64,000 bases of DNA, taken from positions 37,190 through 101,189 of the forward strand of contig MCFE01000298.1 in assembly GCA_002104905.1 (NCBI GenBank), read 5' to 3'. The notes beneath the pieces are model-generated. The model saw only the letters and a list, made by a program, of their open reading frames with translations, was not told the DNA's origin and did no database searches. Of the stretch, positions 47,407-58,430 are shown in pieces. The translations under genes were made by a program, and so were the position numbers. This DNA comes from Basidiobolus meristosporus CBS 931.73 (lineage: Eukaryota; Basidiobolomycota; Basidiobolomycetes; Basidiobolales; Basidiobolaceae). The stretch's first letter is position 1. Every line of letters starts with the position of its first letter.

Positions 47407-48692
47407 TTATCCATTCAAGAATCCGGCAATGATGGACACACTGCTTCTATATTGAGGAGTATCCGTGGGCGATGTGATGAATCCATGCACGGCACCAATG
47501 ACTCGTACAGCACAAGCATCAACCCCCACTTCGGTCAACCGACGCGCGTAATGTTCACCCTCATCGCGGAGTACATCACATTCAGCCAACACAACCAAGC
47601 AACGAGGTAAACCCTTCAGATCATCATCAGAGCCCAAGAGAGGACTGCTGAGTACGTGTTCTGGTCCATAAATGATATAATTTCCGCGTTTTGTCTGATA
47701 TTTATGCTCATGGTACAAGCAGCTCATATTAATAAGTGCTTCAATTGTGAGTATATTGTCGCCACTTCCATAGTCGTAAAAGGAGTCATAGCATTCACGA
47801 TCAAAGGCCACAGATGGATAGATTAAGATTTGATTCTTCACCACATTGCCTTGGCCTCGTTGTTTGAGCAAAACTAGAGATAAATGTTAAGTTACCGGCT
47901 CTTTTACCTTGTGGGTTGGCACTTACTTGAGACAGCGGCAGAGAGGTTTCCACCTAAAAATGATGAGAGTAAATCAACCGAGTATTGTAGACAATAGGAT
48001 TGTCGGGCTTACCCGCCGAGTCACCAAACACAGTCAATTTGGAGGGATCGACATTGATAGAGGCGGCATTTTCATACACCCACAGAATAGAAGAATAGGT
48101 TTCTTCAAGCGCGACTGGGTATTTCACTTCAGGACTGAGGCTGTATTCCACGTAAACCACCACAATGCGGGCTTTCACCACAAGCTATCAACAAGCAACA
48201 AAATAAGCATATCAGCGTAACGGTGAGAATGTTAATCTGGTTGTAATACTCACGTCCTTGACAAACTTCTCTGATACCTTGAGGCTTCCCACAATCCAAC
48301 CACCCCCATGCCTTGAGAATGATATAAAATCGTTAGTCTAAAAAATGGTTACGGAAGGAGAGGTGTATTGCTCACAGGTAAACAGCTACAGGTAGTATCT
48401 CGTTTTCGGAACCTTTTGGCCTTAGCAAAGTCAAGGTCACTTTGCCAGTTCCATTTTCAGCTGACGTTGGGATCTCCTTTGTTATGATAGGTGCTATTTC
48501 GGGCATGCTTTTAAGAGGTGGGGGATTGTTGAGTAAGTCGCGTTTGTCAATGATGTTTCTATCGGCGAGGGATATCCCAGAACTCTTGAATGCAGCCATC
48601 CCTTTTACGTATAAAGGATGGGCAGGAGCAGGACCAGAAGGGGACTTCCTCCTGATTCCATGTCCTTCTTCAGATAAAAATACCGTACTCAT
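47407..48692 (-). CDS. alpha/beta-hydrolase esterase, hormone-sensitive lipase family
   Basis: A serine esterase/lipase probably acting on short-chain esters or xenobiotics; no signal peptide is seen. Five exons: 48376-48692, 48254-48311, 48013-48184, 47927-47953 and 47407-47873. They join to 346 residues with GT-AG introns of 53-80 nt; the 27-nt fourth exon is supported because it restores GDSAGGNLSAA. The family oxyanion motif HGGGW is at 107-111, YSLSPEVKYPVALEE follows, the nucleophile Ser181 is in GDSAG, Asp291 in CDVLRDEGEHYARRL and His321 in GAVHGF. The start MSTVFLSEEGHG is the first ATG after an upstream AC-repeat. A decayed MFS transporter lies upstream on the same strand. Confidence 0.93.
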
Positions 48693-48723
48693 CTTAGAAT
48701 GTAAGGTTTTGAAAGAAAACACT

Positions 48724-48724
<1 letters not shown>

Positions 48725-48755
<31 letters not shown>
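48725..48755 (+). repeat. (AC)n microsatellite
   Basis: About 14 AC units, 33 bases upstream of the esterase ATG on the minus strand. Confidence 0.9.
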
Positions 48756-48796
48756 GATGAAGGTCTTAATTTATATTTTTCAAATACCAAGAAATC

Positions 48797-48919
48797 ATGA
48801 TTTCCAAAAATACGACTTCCATTCCTGGTAATTCTGCATGATTTCCAAAAATACGACTTCCACTTCTGGCGATATCATACGATTTCCACAAATACGACTT
48901 CCATTTCTGACGATGCGAA
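48797..48919 (+). repeat. three tandem copies of a 41-bp repeat
   Basis: Units start at 48797, 48838 and 48879, exactly 41 bases apart; each carries GATTTCCA(A/C)AAATACGACTTCCA. They lie 105-230 bases upstream of the esterase start, in its promoter. Confidence 0.85.
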
Positions 48920-49122
48920 ATTGACTGACTTGTCAGCAACATCAATCTTGATTGACTGCGATACACTGTGCAAGCAACGAAATCTAGTTTGAAGAGCCAC
49001 GATATATGCCCTAGTACTTGGATGACCTTTCCAAAATTGATTTCTTCCTTTCTTGTCTGAAAGATCTCAAGAAACATTGGAAAGAATTCAGTGGAGCATA
49101 CACAGTCTCTGAGCTTTGGTGA
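48920..49122. other. spacer between esterase promoter and MFS relic
   Basis: No coding sequence recognised. Confidence 0.3.
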
Positions 49123-50110
49123 TTATTGTCGTTGGTTTTTCGTTTTTTTTACCAACAAGACATAAGCATGGTTAGCATATTGCCTGAGAGCTCCATATTC
49201 ACTAGCAGTAGCTAAAATGCTTAAAGGGGGCTTGACCAACTGGTTGGCTAATATAGAGCGATACATAACTTCATAGATAGCAATACTGATAGACGAAATA
49301 TGCATTATAAAAAAGTTGTTTGTGCCGATCGCAATAGTAGCATCTTTTCTTCAACCAAGTCTTGAGCTGTTAAAAGAGCACTTTGTTGAGAGACGTCAAA
49401 AGCAAAAGGTCAAGAAACCGGCTTGTTTGCCCTAGCTGCTGTATTCGTTGGCAGTTTGGAAAAGACCGTAACCGAGAATGTTACATGCTGCACCGACTAT
49501 AGGAAACGGCTTTAGACTAGGGTATCTTTTGACTAGAATACTAGAGCCAATAAATCCACCACTAAGGTATAAGGAAAATACCAGGGCCAGTGCTGTCCGC
49601 ACCAAACACAGATTGGAAAAAGATAGATCCAAAGTAAAGTGCGCCCCAAACAGAACCTGTAAACATACACTAAGGTAACGTCACAGGCAAAAGAGGTGCT
49701 GCGGCGACTCACCCTTCCATGCAAGCCAAAGCAATCAGGGACACACGGGCAGCAGCGAAAGGAGTAACCATCTGCCCATACAGAGTACCGCAATTAAGGG
49801 CCAAAAGCAAGCAGTCAGTAAAATCAATAGAGAACAGAGTCCCAAGCCAGTATATTTCTGTAACTTTTGCTTTAATGAATTTTTGTTCTTCTTGCCGGTC
49901 TCTGGCAAGAACACAGTGAGCAGAATAAGGGCTACTGCACCGCTGATCGCGTTTAACCAGCAGTCCCAATGCCGAGTAACATGCACCACAAATGTACCAT
50001 CTATAGTTATTGCGCGAAAAAAGCTATTTAGCCATTCAGTTTGCTATCTTAAATATTGAACAGAAATTACCAACTGTGGGTCTACAACGCTGGTACCCTC
50101 TCTCCTCGTC
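49123..50110 (-). pseudogene. decayed DHA2-type MFS drug:H+ antiporter
   Basis: Membrane transporter remnant. Reading down from 50000, HVTRHWDCWLNAISGAVALI and TVFLPETGKKNKN match the family motif H-V-x-W-R-W-C-F-W-I-N. After a frame change within an A/T run near 49880 the reading continues WLGTLFSIDFTDCLLLALNCGTLYG, equivalent to the DWLG...LLLALNWGG segment. A further exon-like piece, LYLSGGFIGSSILVKRYPSLKPFPIVGAACNILGYGLFQ, ends in a stop at 49432. 49123-49305 may encode part of the last helices. The frameshift, missing N-terminal half and missing conserved Trp show it is dead. Confidence 0.7.
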
Positions 50111-50864
50111 CCAAACAAAACGCTATAGTATCGGTGGCTGCGTCAAACCATTAATAAATACGATGTGAACTCTGAAAAAAAAAATCTGACCAATATAGAT
50201 ACACTGATCTCTCTGCGTTTAGGTCACAACCACAATTGGAATAATCAACTCGTTCAGTTGTGAGTGTCTTTCGTAATGCACAAATATACCAGAAAATAGT
50301 TGGCATAAATGACGTGGAATCCGAATAATTCTCACAGACATATTACCCGTAACTGGAGGGGCTTTGTGTAATGTGAGGCTGCCGGGATTTGCTATCATCA
50401 CAATACTGATGAGTGAACTGAATATTACTTGAACACGAATATATATGTGATCAGAAAATACCCAGATTTATTGACTCTCTGGTATCTTCACTAGAATTGG
50501 CACGCTTTTCACTTTTGTTGCATTTGACCCAGTCCAGAGACAAACATTAATCAAATAATATAGCGTGAGAGTAGCACTTTTGATGTAAATTATTTGGTAT
50601 CTGGATCTTTTGAGTTTAAGCCTCAGTATTGATGTTTGCGGATCTAGAGGTTACTGAATTGATATTTTTGCAACACCTACCGAACACATCTATTCAATCC
50701 TTTTGCCTCAGTATTTGGCCTACTATGTCAAGCAAATCTATTGTTCACTATCCAAGGTAGTTCAATTAATCAGTATTGAAGCCTAGTTATTATATATTGT
50801 TCTATTATACCTCTGAGATAACTTATAGGGGAGATCACTTGGTTCAGTTTGTGAAAGTTCTGAG
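50111..50864. other. AT-rich spacer, nothing recognised
   Basis: No gene or repeat I can support. Confidence 0.35.
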
Positions 50865-51191
50865 TGTTGTAAAGATCTGTAATTCCACCTAAATATTCAC
50901 CTAACTTAGTCACTTAGATCATTACCCTCAAATCCTAGAGAATACTGACCATACTCCATGTCAGGATTAGAATATTTACCCAGAACATGAAAATTCTCAA
51001 AGCTGTCCAAACAGCCCCAAACTTTGCACACATGCTCTTGGGACCTTCCTTAACCTATTCTACATATTTGTAATGCCAAGACCAGGTAAAAGTATAAATA
51101 CTACTTTTACATTCAATAAATCATCAAGTGAAAGCCACATAATCTACTTGTTCTCCCAATCACTTCCAATATCTCCAAGACTCATACAAAA
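50865..51191 (+). repeat. copia LTR, plus orientation
   Basis: Starts TGTTGTAAAG, ends CATACAAAA; the inverted TATA palindrome lies at 51086-51110. The intact primer-binding site GGTTATGAGCCCCAAG is at 51192-51207. Confidence 0.85.
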
Positions 51192-51620
51192 GGTTATGAG
51201 CCCCAAGATGTCACTCTCGGCATTGTCTACTACTGCTATTACTGGAATTTTTCCCTTGGCTGAAAAGTTGGATGGATCTAACTAGCAAGTGTGGAAGGTG
51301 AAGATGAAGATGCTGCTAGAAGAAAGAGGCCTTTGGGATATTGTCATGGGAAAAGTATGCCCTCCTAAAAACATGTGAGAGGAAGCCTTAAAGTACCAGA
51401 AGAAAGAACAAAATGCCTTCAACTGCATTTGCCTTAATGCTAAAGACAAATTGCTAATTCAATGCTCAAGAGCAAAAACAGCAAAGAATGCCTAGAAGGC
51501 ACTAGAAGACACCTACCAGTCATGTTCAGCTGCCAAGAAAATGTATCTGAAACAAAAAATTATCACTACAAAGATGCAGCCAGGTGAAGAAATGAAAAAT
51601 CTAATTAACAGAATTACCCT
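51192..51620 (+). pseudogene. copia Gag N-terminal fragment
   Basis: MSPKMSLSALSTTAITGIFP leads into AEKLDGSN, then a stop, and continues through LEERGLWDIVMG, ALKYQKKEQNAFN and NLINRIT. It stops abruptly at 51620, where the sequence changes to a different repeat. Confidence 0.75.
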
Positions 51621-52370
51621 GTTTTGTGCATCAACATCTAAAACTTGACCAATTTTACTCCGTTAGCAAATTTAGTACCCTAACTGATTTTCCCTAACCC
51701 AAACATAACTGATCCCTGTTATGGTTTATTTTATCACTTCTCAGAATCTTTTTTGGCTGTCACACCTGATCAATTTTCATGTGGTCATTATGTACTAAAC
51801 TGATCTGCTAAGCCTTTCCAAGTGATTAGTCATCTGAGATTTATCCAACCACTTAGCAGTTGCCAAGACATCAGCTTATTAATGATGCTATCGTTCATTT
51901 ACCTTATGCACCTCTCAACACCCCAACAGATTTCAATTAGTCAAGTCTCTTGGCACTTACTAATGCAACTCAATCAGAAAAGTATAAATAAAGTATACTG
52001 AACCTTTTGGTTTGGTGTGTGTCTCAACAAAATTAGAATTGTGCTTCAGCAAAATTAAGAATTCAACAATTCCGTTCTAGTTTCCACCCAAGCCCAGCAT
52101 ATCTAGTATTCTCAAGAACACCAAGCCTAGCCTGTTAAGCAAACCAACTCTGTTGCCTTTATAGCCCAACTCAACTATATACAAAACCAATATTAGACCA
52201 GAACTTCTCTGCTAATATTTCTGTCACCCTTGACAGTTCTAAGATTCTGCACTTAGTTATCATTAGGCTCAGTTAACTCATTCAAGAGTTTTCTTACACT
52301 TTTCTCTTGTATACAGCATTTTTTTTGTTGAATTCCATTACACTCAACCTCTGTGGTGGTGTATAAGTCC
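51620..52370 (+). mobile_element. possible further LTR-like element
   Basis: The sequence changes sharply at 51620 (TGTTTTGTGCATC) and again near 52318 (TATACAGCA followed by nine T residues). A TATA-like AGTATAAATAAAG is at about 51981-51993. There is no second copy in the window and no coding region, so the LTR call is tentative. Confidence 0.35.
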
Positions 52371-53430
52371 AAGGGAGTGATACATCCAACACTTCTCAAG
52401 TGTTTTGTGTGTGGGGTGTTCACTGGGTGCAATAACCTCTGGCAAAAGCTTGCTAGGAATACTTGGGTTCTGTCTCTAATCTAATGTGAAGGGGAATAAA
52501 GCCACAAGCTTGTCAAGGGAAAACTATTGAGCTACAATCCCCAACTTAGTTGGTGTCTTAACAAAAGTATGTGCTGGGTTCAGTGTCCTTTGAGATGACA
52601 ATGTACTAAAGCTTCCAAAGTCAAAACAACTGTAAACTCCACCAGCAGGGACTTGATAAGAATGCAGCTGTGGTCAATAGGTACAAAGACAGAAAAGTTT
52701 CTTTGCCTGTACAAGAACAAACCTGGGAAAGAATCAAATATAATAAAAGATACCTACTCTGAGTATTCCCCAGTAGTGCCTCCAGGGTCAGTTGGCTGTC
52801 AGTGTGGTTTCCTGGGAGTGTCCTGTGGTCTGGGGTTGGAAGTTCAGGTAGCAGCAGGTAGCAGTGATTACACTAATCAACAAGTTGGTATATTGATAAA
52901 AGGGATGATGATTTATTGTTGAGGGATAGCCTCCCTTATATACTTTTCTCACTGGCTAAGTGATTACTAATCATGGTGTTCCAGAAGGTTCCAAATATCA
53001 ATAGAAATCTTAATGACATCATAATGACCTAAGAATGTTCTAAGTATGTGCCGGAAGGTTCCAAGAGGCACAGCACATCCAACCAATCAGGAGTCAGTAT
53101 TCTGAAACCTGTGTAACATAGGGATACCATATATGGTATGGAAATGGTAGGGATGGTTACATGGGTTGATCATGTGTCATGGGTACTGGTGCAAGTACTT
53201 GCCTAATATAGAAGTACTTATAGCTAGTAATCTTACATAAAGTGAGGGGCAACTTATGCAATAAGGTAAGCAAGTGTGATAGTCAACCGGCTTATGGGAT
53301 AGTACTGATTGGGTAAGACAAATGGGACAAAACTAAAATAAGTGTAGTAAAGATATAGGGAAGTAGAAAATATGGGAATGAGCACATCTGTCAGTGGGAG
53401 TCACTGTCACCCCACTAGACTGCATTACAA
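52371..53430 (-). mobile_element. 1.07-kb LTR-like repeat (full copy 2, inverted)
   Basis: The reverse complement matches 7391-8460 along its whole length, from TGTGGTGGTGTATAAG to CACCCCACTAGA. Both copies keep the same open stretch (8161 downwards; 52653-52922 here), encoding a 90-residue peptide with MQLWSI and TNQQVGILIKGMMIYC; since this may be just LTR sequence, no gene is claimed. Confidence 0.65.
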
Positions 53431-53432
53431 TA

Positions 53433-53820
53433 TGTCCTCAGCAGCAAGCAATCCAAATCTTTCCATGTTGGAAGAAGCCCGCAGAAATCAGGAAGAGCTA
53501 ACTCAACAGCTTGAAAACATCATGCATGAAAGAAACACTTTGATGCTTGATCACTCAAAGCTTGCCAAGACAAGATCTGACAATCATTGTAGAGATGAAC
53601 TTCTTGAAGTTATTTCCAGTTATCATGATGAAATTGGAATATCAAGGAAGCCCTGGAGAATGTTGCCATTGTAATTGACAGCATTGAAAATCCGCCAAGC
53701 CTTACTCAGCATCAGCTACCAAGAGGTCATGCCTTTGGATCCTCCAGATCTACATCTCCCTCTAGGCCTACCCTGATTGTTGTCCCAATATCCTTGCCTC
53801 TTTATGCTGAAGGAGCCAAT
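53433..53820 (+). pseudogene. coiled-coil gag-like fragment, unknown
   Basis: A short open frame directly beside the LTR-like repeat reads MSSAASNPNLSMLEEARRNQEELTQQ... then a predicted coiled coil (NIMHERNTLMLDHSKLAKT), and is lost after about 80 residues. Position right after an LTR end and the helical, charged character resemble the start of an LTR-retrotransposon Gag; no zinc knuckle or other domain is present. Confidence 0.35.
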
Positions 53821-53830
53821 GCCATAAAGA

Positions 53831-54180
53831 TGTTGTAAGAGTCTTGAAGATATTGGAAGTGATTTAGGAGGACAAGTAGATTATGTGGTTTTCACTTAAT
53901 GATTTATTGAATGTAAAAGTAGCATTTATACTTTTGCATGATCTTGGCATTACAAACACGTAGAATAGGTTAAGGAAGGTCCCAAGAGCATGTGTGCAAA
54001 GTTTGGGGCTGTTTGGATAACTTTGAGAATTTTCATGTTCTGGGTACCTGGCATTTTGGTGAAAATATTCTAAGTAAGTCCCGACAAGGAATTTGGTCAG
54101 TATTCTCTAGGGTTTGAAGGTAATGATCTAAGTGACTAAGTTAGGTAAGTATTTAGGTGAAAATACAAATTTTTACAACA
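53831..54180 (-). repeat. 3' LTR of copia B
   Basis: TGTTGTAAG...TTACAACA, 350 bases, followed by the polypurine complement CTCCCACTCAGC. Confidence 0.85.
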
Positions 54181-57100
54181 CTCCCACTCAGCTAAATGTT
54201 CATACTGACTAGTCCTAATTTTGACCTAAAATATTCAAACTTGTCTCTAGCTAATGGTTTGGTAAATATGTCTGCAATCATTTCATCTGTAGGACAGTAA
54301 ACCAAGCTAACTAAGTTATTCTCTATAGCTTCACGTATGAAATGATGTCTAATATCTATTTGCTTAGTTCTAGCATGAAAAGTTGGATTTCTACCTAATT
54401 GTATACACCTTTGATTATCTTGAAATAAAGTAATAGGTGTTTTTTGACATAGGCCTAAATCTGTAAAAAGCTTTCTTAACCACATTGCTTCTTTTGTAGC
54501 TTCACAGGCTGCCATATACTCTGCCTCTGTGGTGGAAAGTGCTATGGTTGGTGCCTTCTTGAATTCCATGAAATTGCTCCTTTACAGTGAAGAAAGGTGT
54601 ATCCTGTGGTGGATCTTCTCTCTTCCAAATTTTGTCCCCAATCAGCATCAGAGTATCCCACAAGATCCTGCTCTGAATCCTTATAAGTGTATCTTAAGCA
54701 GATATCAGCAGTTCCTTTTAGGTATCTCAAAATCCGCTGAAATGCTGCAATATGATCAGATCCATAGTTCTGATTATGTTGGCTGACAACTCCCACTGAA
54801 TATGAGATATCTGGACATGTTCCAAGCATGATATACATAAGACTGCCGACCATAGATTGATAAGGAAAGTCAGGGCTTTCAGATGGCACCAAGCTCTCTT
54901 GATTTGGTTGAGTTTTGACCAAGTTAAGGTTTGTCTCCATTGGGATAGCTGCTGGTTTAAAGTCTTCCATTTGGTATTTCTTTAGTATATCTTGAATATA
55001 CTTGGACTGACTTGGGGTGAGAGTCTGGGTACTTCTGTCTATGGAGAACTTAATCCTTAAGTAGTAACTAAGTTCTCCTGGATCAGACATCTTGAACTCC
55101 TTAGATAGGCTGGATTTAGTCACTTCCAATGTTTCTAGGTTATTGGCGGCTATAATAAGATCATCCACATATAGAGCTAATAGAACTGGATTTGCTCTAT
55201 CTGGCTTATAGTATATACTATAGTCAGCATTACTTCTTTTGAAACTCATAGATTCCAAATAAGAATCTATCTTGCAATTCCAGGCTCTTGGTGATTGTTT
55301 GAGACCATATAGTGACTTTTTAAGCTTGTAGACCAAATGGGGGTTATCTTGGTCAACAAACCCATCAGGCTGGTCCATATACATGTCCTCATCAAGTTCT
55401 CCATTCAAAAATGCAGTTTTTACATCCATTTGATGAATAAAAAACTTATATTTTGCTGCAATAGCCAATATTAATCTGATGGAATTAAACTTGGCTACCG
55501 GTGCAAAGGTCTTAGTATAGTCAAGTCCTTTTGTTTGAGAGTATCCTTTGGATACAAGTCTTGCTTTGTATCTTTCAATTGTGCCATTAGCCTTGTATTT
55601 TGTCTTGAAGACCCATCTGCATCCAATTGATTTTTGGTTGATTGGTAATTTGACTAAGTCCCAAGTTTGATTTTCCATCTAAGCCTGATATTCCTCAGTT
55701 ATTGCAGATCTCCAAAACTTTGTCTGAAGGCTATTTAGGGCCTCTTTTACAGTCTGGGGTTCATCAATATAGGCTGAATAGGCATAGGCTAAGTTTGTAC
55801 CCTCATTAATATAGTAATTTGTGCTATTTCTTGTCCAATTGGGTCTCCAGGCATTTGATACTGGAATGATCACTTCTGGGATATTCCTGGGCACTGATAC
55901 TGACCAAACCACAGTTATAGAGTCCTCTGGAGTGAAAAAATTTTCATTGTTTTGCTCTGATTCAATCCTGACAATTGGTGGACTGGAGATCAAATTTTTG
56001 TCATTATCTGATGTCATTTTTTGTGAAAATTTTGAATTTTCATCAAACAACACATCCCTGGACTTGATCAGCTTTGATGCTTTAGTATTGTAGAGTCTGT
56101 ATGCCTTACTCTCATTGCAGTAGCCCAAAAATATGCACTTTACACTGTTTGGCTCAAATTTTGACTGATTTCTGGCCAGTTTTTTGGCATATGCTGTACA
56201 CCCAAATATTATTAGATGTTCTGCACTTGGTCTGTATCTATACCATGCTTCAAATGGAGTAGAATCACAAAGTATTCTGTTATAACTCCTATTTTTAAGA
56301 TATACAGCAGTGGCAACTGATTCTGCCCAAAAATCATAGGATAATTTTTGATCATGGATTGTAGATCTTGCCATATCAATTATTGATTTGTTAGCTTGTT
56401 CTGCTCCTCCATTTTGCTGTGGGGAGTATGGTACAGTAGTCTCTTGCTTTATCCCATGAATTTTGCAGAAGTGGATGAAGAGTTTTGAGGTATATTCTCC
56501 ACCATTGTCAGAGCGTATTTTCTTGATTTTTTCACCAGTTTCTCTCTCCACCATGGCTTTAAACTCCCTGAGCTTAGACAGAGCTTCTTCCTTTCTCTCC
56601 ATGAAGTAGACCCATGTGTATCTTGTATAATCATCAATAAAAGTGATTAAATACTGCATCCCACCTAAGGATAAATTTTTCATAGGTCCACACAGATCTG
56701 AGTGAATTGGATCTAATTTTTTCTTAGTTTTGATTAACCCAGTGCTCTTGAACGGTTGTTTGGCTTGTTTCCTATATATGCAGGCTTCACAGTGCTCCAA
56801 ATTAGCTGGGGGATCAATCTTCACTCCAGAAATTAGCTGATCTTTGATCATTTTACGCAAATAATCAAAATTGAAGTGTCCAAATCTCCTGTGCCAAAGC
56901 ATTGGTGTTTCTTCATTTAAGTTACTTATATTGGCTTCCAAATATGATGGAATATAAGTCAGCTTGTATAGATTCTGATCTCTGATGCCCAAAGCAATAT
57001 GGGCACCATTTTGATCAGTGATCCTGCATCCAGAATTGTCAAATCTGAAACTGAGTCCTTCTGATGTGACCTTGCTTACAGAGAGTAGGTTCTTGGCTAT

Positions 57101-58081
57101 TTCTGGTACATAGAGTACTTCTTTAACAGTCAGTGTATGGCTTCCTTCACTACTCCTAAGGTTTACTTGGATAGTTCCTTCTCCCACTGCATCAAGTGTT
57201 CTATTGTCAACCATGAAAACCTTCTTAATTGGAATTTCTTGATATTGGGTAAAAAGTTCTTTTTGGTGTGTAAAGTGTTGAGAAGCTCCAGAGTCAATAT
57301 ACCACATCTAAGAATCCTTGTTTGTGGTCATATTTAGTGCAGATATTAATAGTCTATCTTCAGTTGTTGCAGCATATCCATATTCCAGCTTCATTTGCTG
57401 ATAATCTCTCTTATTGAGACACCAGTCTGATGTGTGTCCTTTCCTTTTGCAGTAGTTGCAAATTAGGTTGCTGTTGCCTTTGTAGGGTCTTGGGTTTCCT
57501 CCATTGTTGGCTATCATTGCTTATTAAAGCAATTTCTTCTTTCTTCTTATTGGCACTTGATTTTCTAAATTCTTCATCCAGGAGCCTTCCATATACGTAA
57601 TTTAAGGTCAAATCTTCAGTTCTGGACTCTAGGGCTGATACAAGGCCCTGAAACTTGTCTGTCAGGCTATTCAGGATGGTAACTATCACATCCTCATCAG
57701 TAGTTGGTATGCCCACAGATTCCATCTCATCTACCAGCAGGGTAATTCTGATAATTAGATTTTTCATTTCTTCTCCTGGCAGCATTTTTGTAGTAAAGAA
57801 TTTTTGTCTCAGACACATTTTCTTGACAGCTGAACATGACTGGTAGGTGTCTTCTAATGCTTTCCAGGCATTCTTTGCTGTTTTTGCTCTTGAGCCTTGA
57901 ATTAGCAATTTGTCCTTGACATTAAGGCAAATGCGGTTAAAGGCACTTTGTTCTTTCTTCTAGTACTTTAAGGCTTCCTCTCCCACGTTTTTAGCAGGGC
58001 ATTCTTCTCCCATGACAATATCCCAAAGGTCTTTTTCTTGTAGCAGCATCTTCATCTGCACCTTCCACACTTGGTAGTTAG
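53831..58081 (-). mobile_element. Ty1/copia retrotransposon B (5' end missing)
   Basis: The 3' LTR is 53831-54180, followed by RNase H (54192-54569), RT (54542-55678: MDVKTAFLNGEL, YVDDLIIAA), integrase (HRRFGHFNFDYLRK, SDLCGPMKNLS, DNGGE), protease (57307 downwards, intact WYIDSGASQHFT) and Gag (57308-58080). Gag ends within DGSNYQVWKV, where the LTR of element C begins. Single-frame breaks near 54545, 55679 and 57307, and a damaged zinc knuckle region, make it inactive. Confidence 0.85.
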
Positions 58082-58430
58082 TGTTGTCAGAGTCTTGGAG
58101 ATATTGGAAGTGATTGGGAGAATAAGTAGATTATGTGGTTTTCACTTAATGATTTATTGAATGTAAAAGTAGTATTTATACTTTTACCTGGTCTTGGCAT
58201 TACAAACACATAGAATAGGCTAAGGAAGGTCCCAAGAGCATGTGTGCAAAGTTTGGGGCTGTTTGGACAACTTTGAGAATTTTCATGTTCTGGGTACCTG
58301 GCATTTTGGTGAAAATATTTGAAGTAAATCCCAACAAGGAATTTGGTCAGTATTCTCTAGGATTTGAAGGTGATGATCTAAGTGACTAAGTTAGGTGAAT
58401 ATTTAGGTGGAAATACAAATTTTTACAACA
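58082..58430 (-). repeat. 3' LTR of copia C
   Basis: TGTTGTCAG...TTACAACA; it starts inside the Gag sequence of element B, showing that C integrated into B. Confidence 0.8.

Noticed and set aside
52653-52922. 90-residue open frame conserved between 8161-7889 and 52653-52922
   Set aside because: It lies wholly inside the 1.07-kb LTR-like repeat; two copies of a young repeat share any frame by descent, and no domain is seen.
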